A DNA stretch of 64,000 bases from DATFDN01 sp963830565 (GTDB lineage: Bacteria; Pseudomonadota; Alphaproteobacteria; Acetobacterales; Acetobacteraceae). Location of the stretch: assembly GCA_963830565.1 (NCBI GenBank), contig CAWHMO010000013.1:1-64000 (forward strand). Direction: 5' to 3'. Numbering within the stretch: position 1 is the first letter of the stretch; every line of letters begins with the position of its first letter. Under the pieces are notes generated by a model. The model did not search any database, had not been told where the DNA came from, and was given only the letters and a program-made list of their open reading frames with translations. Both the position numbers and the translations under genes were made by a program. Shown one piece after another: positions 36,257 to 45,215 of the stretch.

Positions 36257-38028
36257 GCGTTCTCCGCCTGTGCCACGTCGATGAGGAATTTCTGCATGTC
36301 CCATGCCCCGGTGGGGCACCGTTCGGCGCACAGCCCGCAATGCAGGCAGACGTCTTCGTCCTTGACCATCACGCGCCCGGTCTTGAGCGCGCCGGAGACA
36401 TACAGCTCCTGGGTCAGGTTGTGGGCCGGCGCGTTAAGCCGCCCGCGCAGATCCGCCTCATCGCCATTGATGACGAAGCTGATGCAGTCCTCGGGGCAGA
36501 TATCGACGCAGGCGTCGCATTCGATGCACAGCGCGTCAGAGAAGACCGTCTGCACGTCGCAGTTCAGGCAGCGCTCCGCCTCCTTGAACGCCAGCCGATC
36601 GTCGTAGCCCAGCTCCACCTCCGCGGTGATGTCGCGCAACGCCACCGCCTTGTCGCGATGCGGAACGGCGTAGCGCGGATCAAGCGTGATGTCGTTGTCG
36701 TAGCTCCACTCGTGGATGCCCATCTTCTGGCTGACGAGCGTCACCATCGGCGGCGGGCGGTCGCGGACGTCCTCGCCGGAGCAGAATTTGTGGATGGAGA
36801 TCGCGGCCTGATGGCCGTGCGCAACCGCCCAGATGATGTTCTTCGGACCGAAAGCCGCGTCCCCCCCGAAGAACACCTTCGGGTTGGTGGACTGCATCGT
36901 GGCCTCGTCCACCACCGGCATGTTCCACTCGTTAAACGCGAGGCCGATGTCGCGCTCGATCCAGGGGAACGCATTCTCCTGTCCAATCGCCACTAGCACG
37001 TCGTCGCACGGGATGTGCTGCTCCGGCTCGCCGGCCGGGACTAGCCGCCGGCGCCCCCTGGCATCGAACTCGGCTTTCACCTTCTCGAAAGTGACTCCGG
37101 TCAGCCGTCCGCCCTCATGGGTAAAAGATTTGGGCACCAGGTAGTTCAGGATCGGGATGTCCTCGCCGATCGCGTCCTCCTTCTCCCACGGCGAGGCCTT
37201 CATCTCCTCGAAGCCGGAGCGGACGATCACCTTGACGTCCTCGCCGCCGAGCCGGCGCGCGGTACGGCAGCAATCCATCGCAGTGTTGCCGCCGCCGAGG
37301 ACGACCACGCGCTTGCCGATCCGTTCGATGTGGCCGAAGGAGACCGAGGACAGCCAATCGATGCCGATATGGATGCTGGCTGCCGCCTCGCTTCGGCCGG
37401 GGATGTCGAGGTCGCGCCCGCGCGGCGCGCCGGAGCCGACGAAGACCGCGTCGAAATCCTCTAGAAGGAGCGCCCTCAGGCTGTCCACGCGCTGACCGAG
37501 GCGCATATCGAGTCCGAGATCGGCGATGTAGCCCACCTCCTCGTCGATGACGCTTTCGGGCAGGCGGAAACGCGGGATCTGGCTGCGGATCATGCCGCCG
37601 CCGCGCGTATCGCCGTCGAACACCACGCAATCATAGCCGATCACCGCCAGGTCGCGGGCCACGGTGAGGGAGGCAGGGCCGGCACCGACCAGGGCGACCC
37701 GCTTGCCGTTGTGCGTCGCGGCCCGGGGCGGCAGTCGTCCTTGGATGTCGCCCTTGTAATCGGCGGCCACCCGCTTCAGCCGGCAGATCGCCACCGGCTC
37801 TTCCTCGACCCGGCCGCGCCGACAGGCGGGCTCGCAGGGCCGATCGCAGGTGCGGCCAAGGATGCCGGGAAAGACGTTGGATTTCCAGTTGACCATGTAC
37901 GCGTCGGCATAGCGCCGCGCGGCAATCAGCCGTATGTATTCAGGTACGGGCGTATGCGCCGGGCACGCATACTGGCAATCCACAACCTTGTGGAAATACT
38001 CCGGGTCCCGGATCTCAGTAGGCTGCAA
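36241..38028 (-). CDS. GltD-like flavin oxidoreductase with C-terminal 4Fe-4S domain
   Basis: This is a 595-aa electron-transfer protein. The N-terminal cysteine segment (CQYACPAHTPVPEYIRLIA, CDRPCEPACRRGRVEEEP) binds Fe-S as in the glutamate synthase small subunit. Two Rossmann domains follow: FAD site VALVGAGPASLTVARDLA near residue 112, and NAD(P) site VVVLGGGNTAMDCCRTARRL near residue 240. The C-terminus carries two ferredoxin motifs (CIECDACVDICPEDC, CLHCGLCAERCPTGAWDM). It begins with TTG at 38028, with TAGGAG upstream. Overlapping korA, it most likely couples the KorAB iron-sulfur centre to NAD(P). Not glutamate synthase itself, as there is no gltB nearby. Confidence 0.85.
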   Translation of the reverse strand: MQPTEIRDPEYFHKVVDCQYACPAHTPVPEYIRLIAARRYADAYMVNWKSNVFPGILGRTCDRPCEPACRRGRVEEEPVAICRLKRVAADYKGDIQGRLPPRAATHNGKRVALVGAGPASLTVARDLAVIGYDCVVFDGDTRGGGMIRSQIPRFRLPESVIDEEVGYIADLGLDMRLGQRVDSLRALLLEDFDAVFVGSGAPRGRDLDIPGRSEAAASIHIGIDWLSSVSFGHIERIGKRVVVLGGGNTAMDCCRTARRLGGEDVKVIVRSGFEEMKASPWEKEDAIGEDIPILNYLVPKSFTHEGGRLTGVTFEKVKAEFDARGRRRLVPAGEPEQHIPCDDVLVAIGQENAFPWIERDIGLAFNEWNMPVVDEATMQSTNPKVFFGGDAAFGPKNIIWAVAHGHQAAISIHKFCSGEDVRDRPPPMVTLVSQKMGIHEWSYDNDITLDPRYAVPHRDKAVALRDITAEVELGYDDRLAFKEAERCLNCDVQTVFSDALCIECDACVDICPEDCISFVINGDEADLRGRLNAPAHNLTQELYVSGALKTGRVMVKDEDVCLHCGLCAERCPTGAWDMQKFLIDVAQAENACCNR

Positions 38029-38092
38029 GTGCGAACGCTCCTATCCTGGGCGGGCGTTCTTCTGCGACCCGGCCCGCACGGCGTCAATGCAC

Positions 38093-40551
38093 CTAGTCAG
38101 AAAGGCCGCCGGCTTCAATGCTGACCGCCCCGGTCGTGGTGCGGTCGGCGTCGCGTTTCGGAACCGCCTCCGTCCCGATCACGCCAGCGGCCGCCAGCCG
38201 CGCGAGGTCTGACGGGCCCAGGCCCAGCAGCTCGCCCAGAACCTGCCGGTTGTGCTGGCCCAGCGTGGGCGACGGCCGGATCAGCGGATATGGCACTTCC
38301 CCTTCGCGGAACGGCGCGGCGGCATGGAGGTGTCGACCCATGAAGGAGTTGTCCGCCTCCCGCCAGTACCCGCGAGCCTTGAGGTGCGGGTCTTGCGTGA
38401 GATCGAGGGGCGTACCGGGATGCCCCAGCGCCGATCTGCATTGCTTGCAGATCAGCCATCGCCTGATCGGCAGTCCGGGCGCGCGCCCATTGGCCGATCG
38501 CGACCTCGATGTCATCAGCGCGGGCGCGGCGCGAGGCGGCGTCCAGCCCGGCCAGATCCTTGCGCCCGATGACGCCGCAGAGCCGGCGCCATTCGGCGTC
38601 GCCGGTGACGGCGACGACGATCCACATATCGTCGCCCGCGCAGCGGAACGCGCCGTGCGGGGCCTGGACCGGATGGCGGTTGCCGAGCCGGCGCGGGGTC
38701 TCGCCCAGCGCCGATTGTGCGATGAGCGCGGGGGCCACCATCGGCAGCATGCACTCGACCTGCGAGAGATCGACAAGCTGGCCTTCGCCGGTGCGCTTGC
38801 GATGGATGAGCGCGATCAGCAGCGCCGCCGCGGCGTTGTAGCCGCCGACCGGATCGCCGTAGGCGGTGTGGTTCATGGTTGGTGGGTCGTGCGGAAAGCC
38901 GGTCAGGGTGGGCAGGCCGGACGCCTGTTCGAGCGTGGAACCGTACGCCCGGCAAGTGCTCCAGGCGTTGCCGGTGCCGAAGGCCGGCATCGAGACCATG
39001 ACCAGGTCGGGCCGCACCACGCGCAATGCCTCGTAACCAAGGCCAAGCTTCGGCAGCACCTCCACCGAGTAGTTCTCGACCAGCGCGTCGGCGCCGGCAA
39101 CGAGCTGCCTGAGAAGGTCCCTCCCCGCTTCGGTGGTGAGGTCCAGCGTCACGCCGAGCTTGTTGCAATTCATGGCGTGATACCAATAGCTTTTCTCATA
39201 GAGCTTCTGCTCGAAGAAGGCGGCCCGCTTATCGGTGCCGCGCCACCAGTCCGGATACTGGCAGGCCTCCACCTTGATGACCTCGGCGCCGAGATCGGCC
39301 ATGTGACGGGTCGCCGAAGGACCGGCCCAGCCCATCGTGAGGTCGATGATGCGCACCCCGCTCAGCGGGCCATCGCCGCCGGCGGCCAGGCCGGGCGATG
39401 GGGGCAAGGTGCCGCCGGCGCTGCTCCAGCCGCCCGCGTGCGTGCCGGCGAGCGGCGCCACCCCGCCGAATCTCGGCGGGGTTCGCGTCAGGTGCTGGGG
39501 CAGGACCTGCGCCTCGAAACAGGCGGTGCCGATGCGCACGGGGGCGAACACGCCGCGCTCGCGGTGGATCGCTTGGCCGAGCAGATCGGCCATTGTCGGC
39601 ACGATGCAGAGCGGCAGCTTGTGGCGCAGGCCAAGCTGGAACCAGTCCTCCGCCGTGCGCTCGGCCAGGATCGGCGCGAAGATCGCATCCAGTTCGTCGG
39701 CTTGGGTGATGCGATCGACGTTGACGGTGAAGCGCGGCTCGTCGGCCAGCTCCGGCCGGCCGAGCATGACACAGAACTCTCGCCATTGCGCCGGCGTGAC
39801 CACGGTGACACCGAGCAGCCCCTGTTTGGTGGGATAGATGGTGACGGGGTAGTTGCGGCCGAAGCGGTTCACCCCGTTGCGCCGGCGGCCGAGGCCCGAG
39901 AGGGCGACCGCGGTTTCGTATTCCGAGATGGCGGCGAGCGCTTCATGGGTGCTTACTTCGAAGCGCCGGCTGCCGCGCTCGCGGCTGTACAGGCCGGAGC
40001 AAGCCGCGATAAAGGCGGCGAGGCCGGCGATGACGCCCGCCTGCCCGTCGGGGCTGGCGAGGATGGGCGGCCCATCCACCGGTCCGACCAGATGCACCAG
40101 CCCGGCGAGCGCGCGCACCGTCGCGTCGGACGCCGCGAAGTCGCGATAGGGGCCGGTCTCGCCGAACCACGAGAGCGCAACGATGGTCAGGCCGGGATAG
40201 GACGGTGCGCAGGCGTTGATGGGCGAGCGGACCGCCCCGCATCCCGGCGGGCGGACGCGCGTCCAGTAACAGGTCGGCGCCGCCGAGCAGCGCCTGGATG
40301 CGCGCATCGTCCGCGATAAGGCTCTGCTTGTTCGTGTTCAGCCATGCGAAGGTGCCGCTCTCCATCCGGCCGTGGCCGGCGTCCAGCAGCGGCGGGATGG
40401 CCCGGCGCGGATCGCCGCCTGGCGGCTCGGTCTTGATGACCTCGGCGCCGAAATCGGCGAACAGCTTGCCGCAAAGCTCGAGCCCGGCATCGCTGCCGAG
40501 TTCCAGGACGCGCAGGCCGGTGAGCGGCTCCGCATTTCCGGCTTGCGCCAT
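38093..40551 (-). pseudogene. Tandem-domain CaiB/BaiF (family III) CoA-transferase, two +1 frameshifts
   Basis: The gene encodes two consecutive family III CoA-transferase domains, about 818 aa if repaired. Domain 1 starts GLRVLELGSDAGLELCGKLF and has TIVALSWFGETGPYRDFAAS. Domain 2 starts GVRIIDLTMGWAGPSATRHM and has AYGDPVGGYNAAAALLIALI, the segment that normally carries the catalytic Asp. One +1 shift lies in the C4 run at 40235-40238, the other in the run near 38422-38425; each is repaired by dropping one base. Such enzymes move CoA between carboxylic acids. It sits 7 bp after the cupin gene and 64 bp before the GltD-like gene, so it is likely in the same operon. Confidence 0.8.
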
Positions 40552-40558
40552 GACCTTT

Positions 40559-40999
40559 CTAGCTCGGGGGAAGGAAGTCGACCTCGCACTCGCGCGAGAG
40601 CCGCACGACCTCGTCGACGTCCTGCAAGTCATGGAGCTTGCCGAACAGCTCGCGCAGCCGCCGTGCCGGGCTCACCCAGAACAGTGCCCGCGCCGGCAGC
40701 GCCTGGTTGTTGTAGTAGGCATGAGGCACGCCGCGCGGCAGCCGCACCAGGTCGCCGGCCCTGGCCTGCCGCTTGGCATCCCCCAGATGCAGGTCGAAGA
40801 TCCCTTCCAGCACGTAGATGAACTCGTCCTGGGTGGGATGGATGTGCAGCGGCACGAACGTGTTGGGCGGGTCCACGGTCTCGAAGCAGAACACGCCGTC
40901 GCACTCGGCCTTCAGAAAGTAGCGGTGCCCGAGCACGTTCCAGGCGGTACCATCCTGGCCCTCGCCCGCCGGCGTAATGCCGGATGCCAAATCGATCAT
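40559..40999 (-). CDS. Cupin-domain protein
   Basis: This is a 146-aa single cupin. The metal-binding motif 1 reads VPLHIHPTQDEFIYVLEG, with HxH and a Glu near residue 57, followed by motif 2 VRLPRGVPHAYYNN. Small cupins of this type act as dioxygenases, isomerases or ligand sensors; which one cannot be told here. GGAGGAAG precedes the ATG at 40999. It is the first gene of a minus-strand run (cupin, CoA-transferase, GltD-like, korA, korB) and diverges from the flavin monooxygenase across a 153-bp gap. Confidence 0.85.
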   Translation of the reverse strand: MIDLASGITPAGEGQDGTAWNVLGHRYFLKAECDGVFCFETVDPPNTFVPLHIHPTQDEFIYVLEGIFDLHLGDAKRQARAGDLVRLPRGVPHAYYNNQALPARALFWVSPARRLRELFGKLHDLQDVDEVVRLSRECEVDFLPPS

Positions 41000-41152
41000 T
41001 CGCGCTTCCTCCAATCCTAGCCGCATCCCGACCCGAACCCTCGGACTGATGCACGCCTTCGTCCAGTGCCTATGGCAGCGAAAGCGGATGCTCGGGCACC
41101 GGAGCCTGAACCGTGGTAGGATCAAGCGAAAGATCCGGAAGAGGGGGAGGCG

Positions 41153-42395
41153 GTGAAAGCCCTGGTGATCGGCGGCGGCATCGGCGGGTTCGCGGCGGCA
41201 CTGAGCCTGCACGAGCGGGGCATCGCGGTCGAGGTCTTCGAGCAGGCATCCGAGATCCGGGAACTCGGCGTCGGCATAAACCTCCTGCCGCACGCGGTGA
41301 AGGAGTTGGCCGAGCTCGGCCTGCTCGACCGTCTTGACGCCACCGGCATCCGCACCCAGGAGTTGGTCTATTGCAACCGCTTCGGCCAGCGCATCTGGAC
41401 CGAGCCGCGCGGTCTAGAGGCAGGCTACGCTTGGCCGCAGGTCTCGATCCATCGCGGCCACCTGCAAGGCCTCCTGCACCGGGCGACGCTGGAGCGGATC
41501 GGGTCGGAGCGTGTCCATTCCGGACATCGGCTGGTCGGATTCGAGCAGGACGGCGACGGCGTGACCGCCCGCTTCGCCGCCGAGGCGGGTGCCCCGCTCC
41601 CGCCCTGGCGCGGCGACCTGCTGGTGGGCGCCGACGGCATCCATTCGGCCGTGCGCGCCCGGCTCTTTCCCGAGGAGGGACCGCCCAAGTGGAACGGCCA
41701 CATGCTTTGGCGCGGCGCCGTCGAAGGCGAGCCCTTCCTCTCCGGGCGCTCGATGATCGTCGCCGGCGACCTCAACGAGAAGGTTGTCCTCTACCCGGTC
41801 TCGCGCGAGGCCGCCGACCGGGGCCGCTCGCTCACCAACTGGGCGGTATGGGTCAGGCTCGGCGATGGCTCGGCGCCGCCGCCCCGGCGGGAGGATTGGA
41901 GCCGCCTCGGCCGGCTGGACGAGGTGCTGCCGCATTTCGCGCGCTGGCGGTTCGACTGGTTCGATGTGCCGGATTCTGATGCGCCGGACGCCGATCTTCT
42001 ACGAATACCCGATGTGCGACCGCGACCCGCTCACCAGCTGGAGCTTCGGCCGCGTCACGCTCCTGGGCGACGCGGCGCATCCCATGTACCCGGTGGGCTC
42101 GAATGGCGCCGCCCAGGCGATCATCGACGGGCGGGCGCTGGCGCGAACGCTTATTGAGGCTGGCGCTGTCGATGCGGCCCTGCGGGCCTACGATGCGGAG
42201 CGGCTGCCCGCCACCACTCAGATCGTGCTCAGCAACCGTCGCATGGGGCCCGAGCGGGTGATCGACATTGTGGCCGAGCGCGCCCCGGACGGCTTCGAGC
42301 GGCTGGAGGACGTAATCTCGCACGATGAGCTGCTCGGCATCGCGAGCCAGTACCGCAAGGTCGCGGGCTTCGAGCGCGAGCGCCTGGCGCACTGA
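41153..42395 (+). pseudogene. FAD-dependent monooxygenase (salicylate hydroxylase-like), one +1 frameshift
   Basis: This is an aromatic-ring-hydroxylase-type flavoprotein, about 413 aa if repaired. The FAD Rossmann motif VIGGGIGGFAAALSLHERG is at the start. The 'DG' motif GADGIHSAVRARLF lies near residue 158, and the second FAD motif VTLLGDAAHPMYPVGSNGAA follows in the +1 frame. The break is near 41973: removing one T from GATTCTG joins FDVPD to LMRRTPIFYEYP. It starts with GTG behind GGGGGAGG. Homologues hydroxylate aromatic or heterocyclic acids with NAD(P)H. It diverges from the cupin gene, suggesting shared catabolic control. Confidence 0.85.
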
Positions 42396-42466
42396 CGCAT
42401 CCGACGGTCCGGATGGCGACGGGCTGTCGCAGTCCGCCGCGGTAGCCTCGTGAATACGTCAGTTCA

Positions 42467-44050
42467 CTATGGACGCATGGTGAAGGACGACACTCCCGGC
42501 TGGCGCAGCGGGGCCGCCATGTTGGCGAACTCGCAGAGCAGCGGGCGCGTGTCGCGCGGGTCGATGATCTCCTCGACCAGGAACGCCTCGGCCGAGCGGA
42601 ACGGCGAGCGCAGCGCCTCCAGCCGTTGCTCGATCTCCGCGAGCCTGGCCGCGGGGTCCGGCGCGGCTTCGATCTCGGCGCGATAGGCCGCCTCCACCCC
42701 GCCCTCCAGCGGCAGCGATCCCCAGTTGCCCGAGGGCCAGGCGTAGCGGACGGCGAGCTGCGTGTGCGGCACGTGCGCCCCGCCGCCCACGCCGAAGACG
42801 TTGCGCACCAGCACCGCGCACCAGGGCACGGTGGATTGGTGGATGGCGCTGATCGCCGTGACCGCCTCGCGCATCGTTCCCGTGGCCTCCGCTTCCAGCC
42901 CCACGGCGAAGCCGAAGCAGTCCACCAGATGCACGACAGGCAGATGGAAGGTCTGCGCCAGATCGACGAAGCGCCGGATCTTGCGGGACGCAGTCGCGTT
43001 CCACGCGCCGCCGCCAAACAGCGAATCGCCGGCAAGCACCGCGACGGGCCAGCCGTCGAGCCGGGCGAGGCCGGTGATGATGGCCCGCCCGAAGCCGCGC
43101 GACATCTCGAAGAACGAGCCGCGATCGACCACCGCATCGATGATCCGGCGCATCTGGTACGCCTTGCGCCGGTCGCGCGGCACGGCGGAGATCAGGCTGG
43201 CCTCGCGCCGGTCCGGTGGATCGGCGCAGGGCGCGCGCGGCGGCAGCTCGAAGACCGAGCTTGGCAAATAGGACAGGAACCGCCGCGCTCGCGCCAAAGC
43301 CTCATCCTCGGTATCCACCGCGTCGTCCACCGTGCCAGCGGCAACCTGCACCTGATGACCGCCAAGCTCCTGCTTGGTGCGGGTCTCGCCCAACCGCTCG
43401 ACCACGGGCGGGCCGGCGACGAACACCGCCGAGATCTCCTTCACCATCAGCGCGTAGTGCGAGGCCGCGAGACGCGCCGCGCCCAGCCCGGCCACCGAGC
43501 CGAGACCGAGCGCCACCACCGGGACCAGACCCATGTTGATGGCGCAGAGGGCGAGGCCCGAGCTGGATTCGATCCCGCCTGGCAGATTGGCGTGGCCGCG
43601 CGTCTCGATCGTCTTGACCGAGCCGCCGCCGCCGGAGCCCTCGATCAGGCGGATCAGCGGCAGGCGGTACTCGGCCGCCATCCGCTCCGGCATCTGGTAC
43701 TTCTCGCGGATCGAGGCATCAGCCGAGCCGCCGCGCACCGTGAAGTCGTCGCCGAACACGACCACCGGCCGGTTGTCGATCAGGCCCCGGCCGAAGACGC
43801 CGTTGGCCGGCGTGAACGCCGCGATCCGGCCCTCGGCGTCGTAGCGCGTCTCTCCGGCGATGGAGCCGAGTTCAAGGAAGCTGCCGGGATCGAGCAGGCG
43901 GTCGATCCGCTCGCGGACGGTGAGCCGGCCGGCGTCATGCTGACGGGCAACACGTTCCGACCCGCCCATCTCGCGGGCCAGTGCCTTGCGGTGCGCAAGC
44001 TCGTCCAGCTCCGGCTGCCAGCCGGTTGTCTGTGGGTGCGTGTCGGGCAT
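42467..44050 (-). CDS. Acyl-CoA carboxylase carboxyltransferase subunit
   Basis: This is a 527-aa carboxyltransferase (biotin-dependent) with both crotonase-fold halves. The N half has HDAGRLTVRERIDRLLDPGS, GDDFTVRGGSADASI and LIRLIEGSGGGGSVKTIE. The C half has VVDRGSFFEMSRGFGRAIIT, VAVLAGDSLFGGGAWNATAS and VRNVFGVGGGAHV. It belongs to the propionyl/methylcrotonyl/geranyl-CoA carboxylase beta family; the acyl substrate is uncertain. No biotin carboxylase or BCCP gene is nearby, which is unusual. It is divergent to the LLM flavoprotein gene. Confidence 0.88.
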   Translation of the reverse strand: MPDTHPQTTGWQPELDELAHRKALAREMGGSERVARQHDAGRLTVRERIDRLLDPGSFLELGSIAGETRYDAEGRIAAFTPANGVFGRGLIDNRPVVVFGDDFTVRGGSADASIREKYQMPERMAAEYRLPLIRLIEGSGGGGSVKTIETRGHANLPGGIESSSGLALCAINMGLVPVVALGLGSVAGLGAARLAASHYALMVKEISAVFVAGPPVVERLGETRTKQELGGHQVQVAAGTVDDAVDTEDEALARARRFLSYLPSSVFELPPRAPCADPPDRREASLISAVPRDRRKAYQMRRIIDAVVDRGSFFEMSRGFGRAIITGLARLDGWPVAVLAGDSLFGGGAWNATASRKIRRFVDLAQTFHLPVVHLVDCFGFAVGLEAEATGTMREAVTAISAIHQSTVPWCAVLVRNVFGVGGGAHVPHTQLAVRYAWPSGNWGSLPLEGGVEAAYRAEIEAAPDPAARLAEIEQRLEALRSPFRSAEAFLVEEIIDPRDTRPLLCEFANMAAPLRQPGVSSFTMRP

Positions 44051-44142
44051 GATCAGGGAGCTCGCGTGGGAGTTCGACCTTACCAGCTTTCGCCAAATGG
44101 GCGCAGCTCGGACTCGCCGCCTGAGCCGATGGAGGAATGGCG

Positions 44143-45093
44143 ATGCAGATCGGGTTCAACCTGCCGAATAGCGGCGCCTTTGTCGATCCGGCGGTGATGG
44201 CGCGCATCGCGCGCGAGGGAGAGGCGCTCGGCTACGACTACCTGACGCTGACCGATCATGTCGTACTGCCAGACACCGACGCGCCGGGATACCCGTATTC
44301 CGAGACCGGTGAGTTCCTCTCCGGCACTCCGACGATCCGTCACGAGCTGCTGACCACGGTTGCCTGGGTGGCGGCGAAGACAGAGCGCATCCGGCTTGTC
44401 ACGGCGGTTCTGGTCGTGCCGCATCGCCCGGCGGTGCTGGCAGCCAAGATGCTGGCAAGCATCGATGTGCTATCGGCCGGGCGGCTGGTGGTAGGCGTCG
44501 GCGCCGGCTGGCTGGAGGCGGAGTTCGACGCCGTGGTCGGCACGCCCTTCGCGGAACGCGGGGCCGTTACCGACGAATATCTGCTCGCCTTCCGCGCGCT
44601 GTGGACCGAGCGTCGGCCCCGCTTCGAGGGGAAGTACTCGCGTTTCGGCAATATCGTGCTGGAGCCGAAGCCGGCGCAATCGCCGCACCCGCCGATCTGG
44701 GTGGGCGGCGAGAGCCCGCCGGCGCTGCGCCGCGCGGCGCGGCTCGGCGATGCGTGGTATCCGATCGGCACCAATCGCGCCCATCCACTCGACTCGCTCG
44801 CGCGTCTGCGGGCCGGCATCGCGCGGCTGCGCAAGCTCGCCGCCGATGCCGGGCGCGACCCGGCCGGTCTCGGCGTGGTCTATCGTGTCAAGCGCCTCGG
44901 GCAAGGCGTACCGGCGCAGGCCGGAGACGGCGAGCGGCGGCTGTTCTCCGGCGCTGATGCCGACATCCTGGCCGATCTGCGCGCGCTGCGCGAGGCCGGC
45001 GTCACAGGGCTCGACGTGGATATCGAACGGGGGGACGCGAACGCTTCGCTTGCCGAGCTGCGGCGGCTGCGGGAGCTGCTGGCAAGGGCTTAG
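44143..45093 (+). CDS. LLM-class flavin-dependent oxidoreductase
   Basis: This 316-aa TIM-barrel luciferase-like flavoprotein starts MQIGFNLPNSGAFVDP and has YDYLTLTDHVVLP, RLVTAVLVVPHRPAVLAAKM, LVVGVGAGWLEAEFDAV and HPPIWVGGESPPALRRAARL. These are typical of the F420/FMN-dependent LLM family. In a non-actinobacterial host FMN is more likely. Such enzymes oxidise or monooxygenate diverse substrates. ATG 44143 was chosen over 44137 because GGAGG is seven bases ahead of it and too close to the other. It could belong with the flavin monooxygenase in a catabolic set. Confidence 0.85.
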   Translation: MQIGFNLPNSGAFVDPAVMARIAREGEALGYDYLTLTDHVVLPDTDAPGYPYSETGEFLSGTPTIRHELLTTVAWVAAKTERIRLVTAVLVVPHRPAVLAAKMLASIDVLSAGRLVVGVGAGWLEAEFDAVVGTPFAERGAVTDEYLLAFRALWTERRPRFEGKYSRFGNIVLEPKPAQSPHPPIWVGGESPPALRRAARLGDAWYPIGTNRAHPLDSLARLRAGIARLRKLAADAGRDPAGLGVVYRVKRLGQGVPAQAGDGERRLFSGADADILADLRALREAGVTGLDVDIERGDANASLAELRRLRELLARA

Positions 45094-45101
45094 CCCTTGC
45101 C
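45081..45101 (+). terminator. Hairpin over the LLM gene stop codon
   Basis: A perfect 9-bp stem (arms 45081-45089 and 45093-45101, loop TTA) spans the TAG stop at 45091-45093. No T-run follows, so it is at best a weak or Rho-assisted terminator or a 3'-end protecting stem. It ends where the tRNA-Gly promoter begins. Confidence 0.45.
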
Positions 45102-45125
45102 GGAGCTGCCCTCGGCCGTTATTGA
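45097..45125 (+). promoter_or_regulatory. Candidate sigma-70 promoter of tRNA-Gly
   Basis: TTGCCG (45097-45102), a 17-bp spacer, then TATTGA (45120-45125). The predicted start of transcription is about 5 bp before the tRNA at 45137. Found by eye; the -35 box has four of six consensus bases. Confidence 0.45.
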
Positions 45126-45136
45126 AACGCGGCCGG

Positions 45137-45210
45137 GCGGGTGTAGTTCAATGGTAGAACGGCAGCCTTCCAAGCTGCTCACGGGGGTTCGATTCCCCTC
45201 GCCCGCTCCA
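45137..45210 (+). tRNA. tRNA-Gly (anticodon TCC)
   Basis: This is a 74-nt tRNA with encoded CCA end. The acceptor stem GCGGGTG pairs with CGCCCGC (one T-G pair) and is followed by discriminator T and CCA. The anticodon stem GCAGC/GCTGC encloses loop CTTCCAA with anticodon TCC, which reads GGA and GGG glycine codons. D-arm (GTTCAATGGTAGAAC) and T-arm (GTTCGATTC) are standard. It lies between the LLM gene and the convergent 629-aa gene, whose stop is five bases beyond the CCA. Confidence 0.95.
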
Positions 45211-45215
45211 GGTAT

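Noticed and set aside
36241..38028. Glutamate synthase small subunit
   Set aside because: Its N-terminus is GltD-like, but two extra C-terminal ferredoxin motifs, the overlap with korA and the lack of gltB argue for a KorAB electron partner.
38118..40319. 733-codon plus-strand open frame
   Set aside because: It is the antisense shadow of the CoA-transferase gene. Its sequence is low-complexity and Arg/Gly/Ala-rich, and the minus strand has clear family motifs.
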